From contig JAFKAC010000010.1 of assembly GCA_025766275.1 (NCBI GenBank), positions 2,041,803 to 2,105,802 of the forward strand: a stretch of 64,000 nt of DNA. Direction: 5' to 3'. The position numbers were made by a program, and so were the translations under genes. The notes under the pieces are model-generated. The model did no database searches, was not told where the DNA came from, and worked only from the letters and a program-made list of their open reading frames with translations. The stretch comes from Lactarius indigo. Lineage: Eukaryota; Basidiomycota; Agaricomycetes; Russulales; Russulaceae. This document shows positions 33,386 through 43,640 of this stretch, one piece after another (the first letter of the stretch is position 1; each line of letters begins with the position of its first letter).

Positions 33386-36300
33386 ATGACTAGGAAAACT
33401 CGGAGAAGAAATAAATCACGGGGTGCTGATCTTGAAGCGCAGCCCGAGGACGAAGGTGTGCATTACAACCGTCTTGTACTCACCGCTCACCCTTCGTTAC
33501 AAAGAGGTTAGACGGAAGGAAGTTCATGAGATGAGCACCCACACCGTGACACCTGGACGCGAAGGAGAAGTTTTGGGGGCTACCCGTGCCGGAAATGATA
33601 CATCCCTGGGAGAAGAAGCGGATCTCAAAGCTCAGGCTGGCTCTTCTGCTCCGTCGCAAGAGCAGCCTGAGGCAACGAAAGATGACCCCCCAGCTCAGGT
33701 GAGGCCACAGCTCAATTTACTAGTGACATGGTGACTTTGGGACCTAACACGTTAGAACTGGCAGGCGAGAATGTACAACCTGGTGATAGAACTCCTGGTG
33801 ACACCGAACAACCAATACCTCCCGAAATGCCCCACATGATTGGGGATTTCAATGACAACGCCAACGCCTTGTGGTCTCTTCACATGGAGGAAGCAATGAG
33901 CCATGACGAGGCCCGGATTCAATCCCTCAAAGACGACATGGACGGCGTCCTCATATTCGTGCGTGTTATATCGTCAATTTTTTGTCGACCACGCCACGGG
34001 CTCACGCACTGTCGTCAAGGCCGGTTTATTCTCCGCTGCTCTCACTTCCTTTCTTGTCGATAAGATTCACGACCTCCAAGTTGATCCAGCCCAGCAGATG
34101 GTCTACTATCAGCAACAGAATGTCGCGCTACTCGCCCAGATCTCCCAGCAGGTTTCCTCTATCGCACCACAGATCTCCATCCCATCCACACCGCATCCAC
34201 CATATAACTTCGTTCTAAATCCTTCTGATGTTCGGGTCAACGTTTTCTGGTTCATGAGCCTAGTCTTCAGCATTACCGCCGCACTCCTCGCAACTCTCGT
34301 CCAACAATGGGTACGGGTTTACATGCACGTGTTTCAGAGGTATAGCAATCCCCTGAAGAGTGCTCGACTGCGCCAGTATCTATACGAAGGTGCAGAGGGA
34401 TGGTATATGCCCATGGTCGCGGAATCTGTTCCCGGCCTCGTCCACGTTTCCCTCTTCTTATTCTTCGTAGGACTCGGTGACTCACTCTTCAATGTAAACA
34501 CCACCGTTGGCGTCACCACTGTCATCCCAATTGCCATTTGCGCGTTTCTTTACGTGTTCAGCATGTTTGCTCCAGTCATCAAACCCCAATCTCCATTCCG
34601 GAACCCATTCTCTGGCTTAATATGGTATCTGAGGCAGAAGGTGCACCCACGGAGCTACTTGGACCGCGCATCTGGTGGAACGGTCAAGGTTGTGAGCCCG
34701 AACATATCACAAGGACAGATGCAACTGGCGATGGAAGAGAACGACGAACGCAAAGATCGCGACGTTCGGGCAATCCGATGGCTGATCGATAATCGGACGG
34801 AGGATGACGAGATGGAATCATTCGTGATGGCTATACCTGGCGCTTTTACCTCTAAATGGGGAATCGACGTATGGAGAAAGGCTTCTCAGGTAATGCAACA
34901 CCAAGACACGAACGTTTGGTCGAATGACCCGACAGTCATATCGCAGAATGACGATCTTAGCATGTCCGCTCTACCATATCGCCGTTCCCCACTTTTCCAG
35001 AGCATCAGCTATCCTCTCCGCCTTCTCCATCCCCTTGGACGCATCATTGGTACACGAATTACGAATGACGCCCCACACGATGTGACAGTAGCTCGGCCAC
35101 TGCCTCGCCTCTCTTGGGATGGCCCAGTGCCCGGTGATGTCTATGCACACGGAGATCCTGCCATCCATGACCTCTGCAAGCGTGTACGACACCTGATCAG
35201 TACATGCGATAATTACAGCGTCTTCGCAAATAAGGAATTGTGGCACAAGCGTGCACGTGGATGTGTTGAAACGGTGGCGTCACTCGTGATCATTGCCGAT
35301 ATTAAACTGGAGATGTTCGGAGATCTTAGAAAGCTATTCGATCCGCTCTACGAATCACTCGAACGTTACCACCTAGCACCGGGATCTAACGGATTATTCG
35401 GTGCACGCTTGCACTCCCTATCCTTTGTGGTCGCCCATCAAGGAATGCTAGGCGATAATAGCACAAAGCAGGACGCGCGTATTGCTATTGAAAAACTTTC
35501 ACTGTTCGTAACGGAAGACGGTGGCGAACAAACAAATAATGGCGATATCGATGAAAATGCGCTCAAGAATGCCCGAAAGATTGACGATTATTTCGAGACC
35601 GCGAGGCAATTTTGTGTTTATCGACTTCGTGAAGTATTCAGACCCTCAGAAAAGGAAGCGACGGAAGAACAAGTGAAGGAAGTCCTAGCGCGCGATCATG
35701 AGGACGACATCTCCGAGCTCGAACGCATCGCTGCTGCAACAGGCCATGTGGCGGACATTGATACGCCGATATCTATGATCAATGGTTCCATCGCTTCCTA
35801 TGCCAGTGGTTTGGTTTTTAACATACATGGCGTATATTTGGATGATTATGAGCCGACTGAAATCATGAAGCCGAACCAATTCTTCAATCCAAACCCCAAC
35901 AAGCCAACATTCTTACCCCAGTTCGTATATCTCCATCAGCGCCTTCGGTTTTTATGTTCCTATTCCTCCAAATTACGCGACATCATTGACGGACGAAGTA
36001 GCGACACCTACAAAGAGATGCTCGAGAGCCTGGGGACATTGTGGAATGAGTTGGACGACCCCCAGCGCAATTGGACAAGCATTGGTGGACGACGTCTGAT
36101 GGAACGACAACTATATCGCCTGCAAGATTTCCGTGACGGCGGTGGCTTCGGATATTGGGTTGAACTTTTTTTCCTTCTGACCCGACAAATTTTATTCATA
36201 CCGTTGTCACCTGACGCCCACTCCGCCATGATTGTCGGAACGTTCAGAACCATTACATCCAACTGGAGGCAATACAAGCATTCTATCGGGACACAGCGCG

Positions 36301-36578
36301 TCATTCTTAACGTCGTCTGCGACTTGGCTATATTCGATCATCACGGTGGCCTCTTGTTTGATACCGTCTTCCCAAGATACCTCACGGATGAGCTGCTGGT
36401 CTTATTGGAGAACATGGTGGAGGGGCAGTCCGGTTCTCATATTGATGACGCATTGAGGGAGCTAGACGATGCGATTAAGGAGCAGGACGCTGTTCCGGAG
36501 TGGTTTACAGAAGGTCATCTGTTTAGGACAAAGGCGATCGAGGTTCTTTCTCGCTTGCAGGCTCTTGGACCCTCGTAA
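33386..36578 (+). CDS. DUF6535 family membrane protein, copy F
   Basis: Four exons: 33386-33455, 33505-33698, 33770-33958, 34020-36578 (1003 aa). Relative to the other copies the end of exon 2 lacks one base, which would break the frame at the usual phase-1 junction. A phase-0 donor (GCTCAG before GTGAGG) and an acceptor 5 bases further in (GGCGAG) restore it; this junction is inferred. The membrane core is intact but carries VRVYMHVF where all other complete copies have VRDYMHVF. A two-residue insertion gives IFDHHGGLLFDT instead of ILDHGLLSDT. The tail (EQDAVPEWFTE) resembles copy A, while the middle (SLVIIADIKLEMFGDLRKLF) resembles B and E, so it is a mosaic. Function is unknown. Confidence 0.8.
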
Positions 36579-36639
36579 TAGAGTAGACGGGTGGTCAGTG
36601 CCAGTGCCAAATATTAGATATTCGACCATCTTGTTGACG

Positions 36640-38184
36640 AATAAGAGGCGACGGCGATATATTCACTTACACCAAATTTATTAGTAATTAAGCCGTACCT
36701 TCGCTCACACCGTACACCCAATATTGGGAAACCGTCCCGATCCCAGAGACCCGCCCGCCACTCTCGTCCACCCATTCGAACAGATCGAACGCGAGTCCGG
36801 CGACTCGCACGAACAGCGTCCTGTCCAGTCACTCGATACCTCGAGCGTCGACGCCTCCCCCGTGTGCACCTTCTCCTCACCAACAGCAAAAAAGGCAGAA
36901 AAGTACCCTTTCTCACGGGTGCCCCAGCACGCAGCCAAGTCCCCGTGCTCTTGCACGGGATTCGGCGTATGCTCGTCCGGGAACCGAACCCCGCTTCCGG
37001 ACGCAACTGCCACCATCCAGCGTCAGCTCTAGTTCCAGCAGAGGCAATTAACTGCGGGTCTGTCGCTACACACAAGTCCGCGATGGGCAGCGCGTAGGCG
37101 CCGCGCCCGATGTAGCATGATGCGGACATAGCGAGGTAATATTTCTGGTGCAGCAGTAGGCGACTCGTGAACGAGTGCCTCGAGGCTGGACGTGCTGGAG
37201 TCGTCGCACGGCGGAACAGAAATAGGAAACGACGACCCTCCCTTGGGATGAGCCTCGCAGCGGAATGCAAAAAAATGCGGACCGCTTCTCAGATCTCAGG
37301 AGCAGAAACTGACGCCGACTTTCTGAAGCCTGCTATTTCGGGGCCATGTGCGGGATTAGGGGGGTCAGCATCTGCTAAGTTCGTAAGGTAGGATAGTGGG
37401 ACAAACTCAGTCTGGTTGGCACCGTGGGCTAGCGTGTGATGGTTGATTGTCTGCCAGTTATTAGGAATATGTGTGTAACGGCGCCCTTGGGAGAGGGTGT
37501 GTTACGCGTCCTGCACGATCTGTCCGATGATGCCAAACTCGAACCCGTAGGCGAGGTGAATGAAATGAGGGACTAGTCCCGCGAGAAGACGATTTAGCAT
37601 CTGCGGCTGCGGCTTCTCCTTCGAGTTGCGAACGTCGGTTGCTGCGAGTTCAGACCTGAAGTGGTACGCAGGAAAGAAATGAACGCTCGGGCGCCTCAGT
37701 TGGGGAATGGGTCTGCAGGTAATTTTCGAAGAATGCGAGATAGGCATCGTAGTACCTGGTCGTTTTAGTCACTATCACGCGCGACAATACGTACTTCTCA
37801 TCACCTAAATGTTCTATTAAATTATCCACGGTGATGCGCCCGGGGCCCGCAACTGAACAGCAGTTTGAGTAGGTGTCTTGTAGTACTGGACACATCTCTG
37901 ATGAATGCAGAGCTCTGGTGACGTGCCTAACGCATATACGGTCAAGACGTGATGAGAGGCGACTGAAGGATTCGGAGTGAGTGTGTTTAGCTGCTTTAGC
38001 ACGGGCGTAGAAATTTCCAGCAAACGCCGCTCGACTGGTGGGATTTAATATGGTTCACAGAGGGCTCGAGAATAGCCTGGTGCTCTCGTGGGTTGGTCAG
38101 GGTAAGCCGAGTCGCATATAAGTTGTCGAGTCGTCCGGGACACCGCCAGCGAATGTTGGGGAAGACAGCCCAAGAAGTTGCCAT
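36640..38184 (-). pseudogene. Questin oxidase-like (DUF4243) remnant behind copy F, full length but broken
   Basis: This is the most complete remnant. From 38184: MATSWAVFPNIRWRCPGRLD (typical N-terminus), SHHVLTVYALGTSPELCIHQ, then ITVDNLIEHLGDEKYV in a shifted frame, YYDAYLAFFENYLQTHSPTE, QMLNRLLAGLVPHFIHLAYG with FEFGIIGQIVQDA, and, after a gap, YYLAMSASCYIGRGAYALPI and the degraded C-terminus near 36700. The order matches questin oxidase-like proteins (DUF4243), which anchors the identification of all shorter remnants. At least one frameshift, near 37840, cannot be removed by an ordinary intron, so I call it a pseudogene; a surviving gene with unusual splicing is a remote alternative. Confidence 0.7.
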
Positions 38185-38715
38185 TGACCTTCAAACGAAT
38201 AACTCGCGCACGTACATATGGCCGCAGACTGAATTTGGATGTGTAATACCAGTCCCTGTTCGTTCGTTAGGTCAGCGATAGCTAAACGTTCAACCCTTTT
38301 CCGTTTTTGCGACGTTGGCGCTAGCGCCCAATGACCAATTACGATGTTCTGGTGACGTCGCTCGCCAGCAGATTGACTATACATCGTTCAAGCGGACTCC
38401 ACGCGTTCTCACTATAAATTTGGGGACAATAGAGTCCTCAGTCACATGAGACAATGTGCTTGTTGTCTCGTCTTTGGCAAGATGTTATCGGGGCCATCTG
38501 ACTGGAATATGTCCCAAATGAGTCGACCCAAAGACACACCTATCACTTCAGGCTTTCTAATTCAAAAAACCCATTATCATGAGGGGGGTCATGACGCATG
38601 CCCCCCGACCAAACCCTACCAAAAAAGCAATACCCAAACCAGATCCGCAGCCCAAAAAAAGTGTCCAATGACGATATTTATAAATCCCTAAAGACAAACC
38701 TCCCCTCACCTAGAA
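38185..38715. other. Intergenic between questin remnant and F-box gene
   Basis: No gene visible. The stretch near 38630-38660 has the AACCAGATCCGCAGCC string that also flanks the F-box remnants near 1.6 and 15.1 kb. Confidence 0.4.
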
Positions 38716-39989
38716 TCATGAATGAACCCACCTACCTGCACTACCCGCGAACCACACACGTCCTTTGGGCAGGATGATCGTCGTGAGCGTTGGGCAGGCA
38801 CGTGCCCAATGCTCGGCGACCTTCGCCTCATCATCGAGCTCATAACACGACGCGCCGGTTGCCATGAACGTTAAAAACCGCAGGCCTGCAAACGCCTCTA
38901 GTAGCGGGGACGACGCGAGCAGGGTTTCCTGCGTGCACACACTTTCAACACAAGCAAGAAAAAAAGGGGAGGGGGGGTAGGAACATACGAGATTGTAGTG
39001 TTGTACGAGCGCTACAATGTGTAGCGCCTCGAGGTGAGGAAGGCGCGCAGCGAGTTGCGGGAACAACTCGTTCGGCGCCGACGCGTCGACGATGAGGATC
39101 GTGAGGCGTCGAACAGGCATCGAGGTCAGCGCGAGAACCTCGAGCGCGCGATACCCGTGCTCCGAGAAGAGCGAGAGCGAGATACCTTGCACGGGACGCG
39201 TCGCGATCACCTGCAGCAGCAGCACCAATTGGAAGTCAGCCCGAGCGATAGATAGGCCATTGGCGTTGCGGCGTTTACCTGGCAGAGAGTATCTGGGTCC
39301 ACGTGCACGGAGCGGAATACCTCGAGGTGCGGGAGTGCGGAAGGAAGGAGGGTAAATGAGCTCGAGGTAGATGCGGGCATGCCGCGCAGCGAGAGGTCGC
39401 GTATCTCGGGCTGCGACTCGAGGAACGCGGCCAAATCCGGGTCGAGTCTGTCGCCAGGCCAGCTCCTCTGTTCAGCGGGTACGCGAAAAAAAAGGGAGGG
39501 GGGAAACGGAAAAGATAGAAAAAAAATCCCGTGCGACGCACGCGCGCAAGGTCGACGACGGACAGAAAATGGGGAAGCGCACCTGATGGACGTCGAAAAG
39601 GATCGTAGCTTGAAAGGGGCGTCTCGCGGGAATATCCACGCGAGCGCGCGGTGTCTGTTCTCGTGGACGGACACTTCCACGTTCAGCACGCGCAGACGCG
39701 GCAGCAGGCCTAGCACTTTGGCTATGAGCAATTCTAGTGCGAACAGCACCCTGTTCTCGGTAAAGTTGAGCTCGAGGGCCTTGACGAGCTCGCGCCGCGC
39801 CACAGGGGCATTTGCGAGCGACAGAAGGAGACGCACGGAGCGTCGGGCAGGAAGGTCGCCGATGTTGCGATAGAGTACTCGCTCGGCGATGGAATTGAGA
39901 CGTCGACTGACGAAGAGCAGGGGATGGAGGTCGAAGGGCCAGGAAATAAATGATAATATGTGGGTTATGAGTTCTAAGGGAAGGGTCAT
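38716..39989 (-). CDS. F-box protein with leucine-rich strands, intact
   Basis: Four exons on the minus strand: 39989-39583, 39465-39279, 39210-38989, 38928-38716 (342 aa); all phases fit. The N-terminal F-box reads LPLELITHILSFISWPFDLH then LLFVSRRLNSIAERVLYRNI. Irregular leucine-rich strands follow (LPRLRVLNVEVSVHE, QPEIRDLSLRGM, LPHLEVFRSVHV, LPHLEALHIVALV) to an end at RWVHS. A start 30 bases upstream (MGLIESHIVL) is also possible. F-box proteins recruit substrates to SCF ubiquitin ligases through Skp1; the substrate is unknown. It is the only intact member of the F-box series in the array, at its right-hand border; degraded relatives lie near 1.6, 10 and 15 kb. Confidence 0.8.
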
Positions 39990-40335
39990 TAATACAATAT
40001 GGCTTTCAATCAACCCCATGACTGGGCCAGCGTGGTGACGAAGGGGGGAGCGAGGACGGGCCCAACAACGACAACGCAAGCGCCGCTGAATGAGCTGGTC
40101 CTGTGCACCGGCCCGCTTACCCGACTTGCTTTCCCATCACACGGACACCATGTGTTTACTATACCGTAACCAGGAACTTATTCTGACGGCGGCCACCTTT
40201 GCACCTTTCAAAGCGGACACCGATTGACTCATATAAATACCTTGTGCACCACATGGCGCTTGTTAAAAAACTCTACCAGTATTCCCTTCATCGCCGATCG
40301 CTCAAGACAGTAACTACGCTCTCCGCTCATAAAAC

Positions 40336-41038
40336 ATGCATTCGTTTTCATTACTCTCCTTCGTCGTGTTGCACCATCTCATGATATGTACAGCGCCACC
40401 TCTGTCCAACGCTTGAGATCGATTATTTACGCATAGGTTTACCAGGTGCCCGCGCAGACACGTCACTTTTCGTTCCCGGCTTTGATCCTCAGCCATTGAG
40501 CGCGAGTGAACTCGGTACAGATGGCCAGGGCCGGACCACATGGGAAATCGTTCCCGGCTCTCCCACTGGTACTTTCACCGAGGTCGATTTCGTCGGCACC
40601 GGTGCGCTAGTTTTCCTCCCTCGGTGTTGTTGTACAATTTCTCACTCATATGGACTAGCCACCCTGGTCGAGGGCCCGAATGATGCGCATCTGGTGTACA
40701 ACAATGCACCGCTGTCGGTCACCTTAGATATCCAGTGTGGGATTAACAACGGTATCGCGGCTTGCACGGGCGACGCAGGCTATGACGTCACACCGTTCAT
40801 CTTCCCCACCGAGGCCGCCCAGCCGATTCTTGTGCAAGGTGGTGGTCCGTTGACGGCGTCGCCAGCGACGTCGTCAGGTAGCTCGGTACGACCGTCCCAG
40901 ACGACTACCTTGCCGCCTGCGTCGGCGTCTTCTACGTCATCTGCATCCCCAGTGCCGAACAATGCGAGCCCGAATATTGTAGTTCAGATACCCCTCGTAA
41001 TAGTACTGGCTGTGATGGGGACGGCGATTCTTGTGTAG
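40336..41038 (+). CDS. Small secreted, probably GPI-anchored protein
   Basis: Two exons, 40336-40387 and 40437-41038 (217 aa), joined by a 49 bp intron that removes an in-frame stop. The spliced N-terminus MHSFSLLSFVVLHHLMICLP with a following GARADT is a signal peptide with a likely cut after ARA. A beta-rich middle follows (TFTEVDFVGTGALVFLP; NAPLSVTLDIQCGINNG), then a Ser/Thr/Pro-rich stretch from about residue 155, and a C-terminal hydrophobic segment (IPLVIVLAVMGTAILV) ending at the stop. That layout fits a GPI-anchored surface protein. I do not recognise the family; similar architectures are common among basidiomycete cell-surface proteins. Confidence 0.7.
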
Positions 41039-41217
41039 TAGTCTTGTATCGTAGACTGATCGAGACTGTGGCCGAGCGCCGAATGGAAAGCATCACGTGA
41101 TTTAATTCCCACCCCGCGTATTGGTTTGTTTAAGCAAGTCTGTCATCGTTGGTTCTCTCACGCTCTCGTCGCTCTCGCTCACCAATCCGCCCTGTACCAT
41201 ACAGCCCCAAATTTCAG

Positions 41218-42032
41218 ATGGCAGCCTCATCCAAGATTCCATGGGATAAGCTCAAGGCAGACACCCTCCGTGCTATCTGCCGCGACTTTGGCGCGAACCC
41301 CGGCAAGCGCAAGCGCGAGGGCATGCTCGAGTTCCTTCGCGCAGTGGAGACAACAGGCCGTGCGTCCCGTCCCCGCTCTCCCCATCCCCCCATCGTTCTC
41401 CACTGACCGCGTCCCCCGCGACGCTCTTTCCCCGCACCATCGCCCTCCCACAGTCGATGAGGCCCTGAAGCTCAATATCGAAGACAAGGACGACTCGTCC
41501 CCCCGCCGGCCATCCACCAAGCGCGCGCGTCCTGCCGAAGAGCAGGCCCCACCCGCCGTGCCGGCAGAGTCCTCCCCCGAGGCCGGCGGCCGACCAAAAC
41601 GCAAGGCCGCTCCGGCGCCTGCGACGGAGGTGCCAGTGAAGAGCCGTAGCAAGAAGGCCAAAACCGACGCCGCCCCTTCTGCCCCTGCGCCACCTGCGTC
41701 GAAGAGCAAGAAGAGCGGCGCTGAGAAAAAGGCGGCGGGGAAGGCAGACGAGGACGCGGCCGCTAAGGAACAGCAGGAGGCAGACGAGGTCGACGCACTC
41801 GCTGACGAGCCCGCGGAGAACGGTGCGGCGGATTCCGCTGACCAAGGTAAGTAACCCTTTCGTTGCGCCCATCCCCTACTCCACCAACCTCGTCGTACCA
41901 AACGTGCGCCCCCACGCCCTGTGCTGACTTTGTTCTCTGTTAGGGGCTCCAGAAGCTCCTAATGCGCCCGAGCCAAATGTGCCCACTGTCGTCATTGAAA
42001 CGACCCAAGTCGAGGCCGTCATCACCGCCTAG
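41218..42032 (+). CDS. Short basic protein with SAP-like N-terminus
   Basis: Three exons, 41218-41359, 41454-41846, 41944-42032 (207 aa), with correct phase at both junctions. The N-terminal 45 residues (IPWDKLKADTLRAICRDFGA then NPGKRKREGMLEFLRAVE) look like a helix-extended loop-helix related to SAP domains, which bind DNA. The rest is low complexity: Lys/Arg clusters that could be nuclear localisation signals (GRPKRKAAPA, KSRSKKAK, SKSKKSGAEKKAAGK) followed by an acidic, Ala-rich tail. It may be a chromatin-associated protein. Expression is suggested by a T-rich 3' region (42110-42170) typical of an untranslated end. The SAP assignment is tentative. Confidence 0.65.
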
Positions 42033-42358
42033 GCGCCCCAACACCCCCCTTTCTTATTGGGGTCCTTTTCCCTCAGCGCCCAGGAATTGTTTTCGTCGTC
42101 CTTCTGTTTGTGTTACTTTTTTTTTACGCTTAACTTTTTGTTTTTGTTTTTTTGTTTATCCGTCTCCTGTTAAGTCTGTAAAACCCCTGTTTGTGGTTTG
42201 GTTTGTGTGTCGTCTTGTCTTCTATCGAGCTCTTGAACGTTGCGGGTCCATTACCGCGTCGTAAAAACAAAATACATATCGTTATTCTCGTGGATGGATG
42301 TTACAACTACTGCTACTTGATTACTATCATCGTCTGAGGATCCGAGGGCATGTCTCGT

Positions 42359-43474
42359 TCATCCTTCCAAAGAGTACTCGACCGGTTTGTCATGCAGCTC
42401 TTCTTGCATCCTCACCAGTCTATCCAACATCTGCTTCCCCTCGGAACTCAATGTCTCGCGAAATGCGTCATCTTTCATCCACTCCAGACCGTGCTGCAGG
42501 ATGTTGCGTGCTCGTGTGGATCCACCACGTGCGTCCCCCATGCACGCGTGTAATGTCGCACGCGGCCTGCGGGTACTATATGTAGCACAGTGGAGGATAT
42601 TGTTATTGTAGAACACCGTTTCACCAGCTATCAAAATCAGTTTCGATTCATGTGCTGATACCATTGGTCGTCTTAGACGCACGTTTGAGGGTTACCCGTA
42701 TCGCGCCTGGCATGGCAAGCGGGTCAGTGGGTGTGATCGTGCTGCTAGACATGGCGCGCTGCGCCGGAGTACGCGGAACGCGATGCGAACCAGGGACAAC
42801 ATAGAGTGAACTGTCCTCACGCAGCGCACTGTGCGCCATCGGACCAACAACCACTGTGAATAAAGAAGGCTGTCGCATGCAGACAGCTTACTTACGTATT
42901 CCACTGGACCTGTTTCAAAACGATCGTCCGAATCCGACCAGGAAAAAGATGGGGCGTCACATACCCCATAGTGCCGCACTTCGAGCGACGCGCGCTCTTC
43001 GTCCTCGTCGGCCGAATTCCTGATGTCATCACGATGCCAGCACAGCGCAAAGTCAGAGCGGAGCGGGTGCACGAGGATATTGAACAGTTCTGGTGTTTCC
43101 AATCATTCGCGATTCTTGGCCAGTCCATCCGCGTTACTGCACAACCTACCCATCTGCAAATGGTCGTCCTGGCACCCCAGGAGCGTCTTCGCCGCTCCGC
43201 GCACCGCATCCCCAGCATACCACCGCCCGAACGCGGGCTCCCCGAGCGCAGGGTGCATCGCGTGCTGCACGCCCCAGATATCGTCCCCCGCGCCGTACGG
43301 CGGGAACTGCTTCCCCACGACGCGCGCGTGTGTCCAGGACCCAGAGCGCGTCCGCGCAGCCGCGCGCTCTGTCGCTGCTAGGAGACCGTCATGCTCGGAG
43401 CGCGTTACGAGCTCCGGGATGATAACGTAGCCATGTGTGTCATAATGTTCTTTGAGCTCGGCAGAGGTGTCCAT
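42359..43474 (-). CDS. Phytanoyl-CoA dioxygenase (PhyH)-like enzyme
   Basis: Five exons on the minus strand: 43474-43138, 43089-42965, 42909-42896 (only 14 bp), 42828-42683, 42627-42359 (296 aa). The micro-exon is needed to link VRHYG to VQWNTALREDSSLYVVPGSH; all phases close. The Fe(II) ligands are in CWHRDD (H131, D133) and NNNILHCATY (H220), and R230 in RRPRATLH is the likely 2-oxoglutarate contact. The start MDTSAELKEHYDTHGYVIIP is typical of the family. Such enzymes hydroxylate small molecules using Fe(II), O2 and 2-oxoglutarate; the fungal substrate is not known and need not be phytanoyl-CoA. It is transcribed away from the dsRBD-like gene from a shared 166 bp region. Confidence 0.85.
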
Positions 43475-43640
43475 GGACGAATGAGACAGGCGGGTGAGAC
43501 GGCCCGGGGAGCAGGGAGTGCCAGCAAAGTGCCAGCTGTCGTGACGTAGAGGATGGGCGTTAGTCGTTGCCAGACGATAAGCAGCTTGTCTGTCTATATA
43601 ACCTTGAGCTTGTCCCCGGGCAGGGGCCGTGCCACAACCC
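43475..43640. promoter_or_regulatory. Bidirectional promoter between PhyH-like and dsRBD-like genes
   Basis: Only 166 bp separate the two start codons. A TATATAA element at 43595-43601 lies 41-46 bp before the right-hand ATG. No obvious TATA element faces the PhyH-like gene. Confidence 0.5.

Noticed and set aside
41227..41901. 224-codon minus-strand frame opposite the SAP-like gene
   Set aside because: It mirrors the Ala/Ser/Pro-rich coding sequence of the + strand gene, whose exons close with good splice sites; the frame has no own start context or domain.
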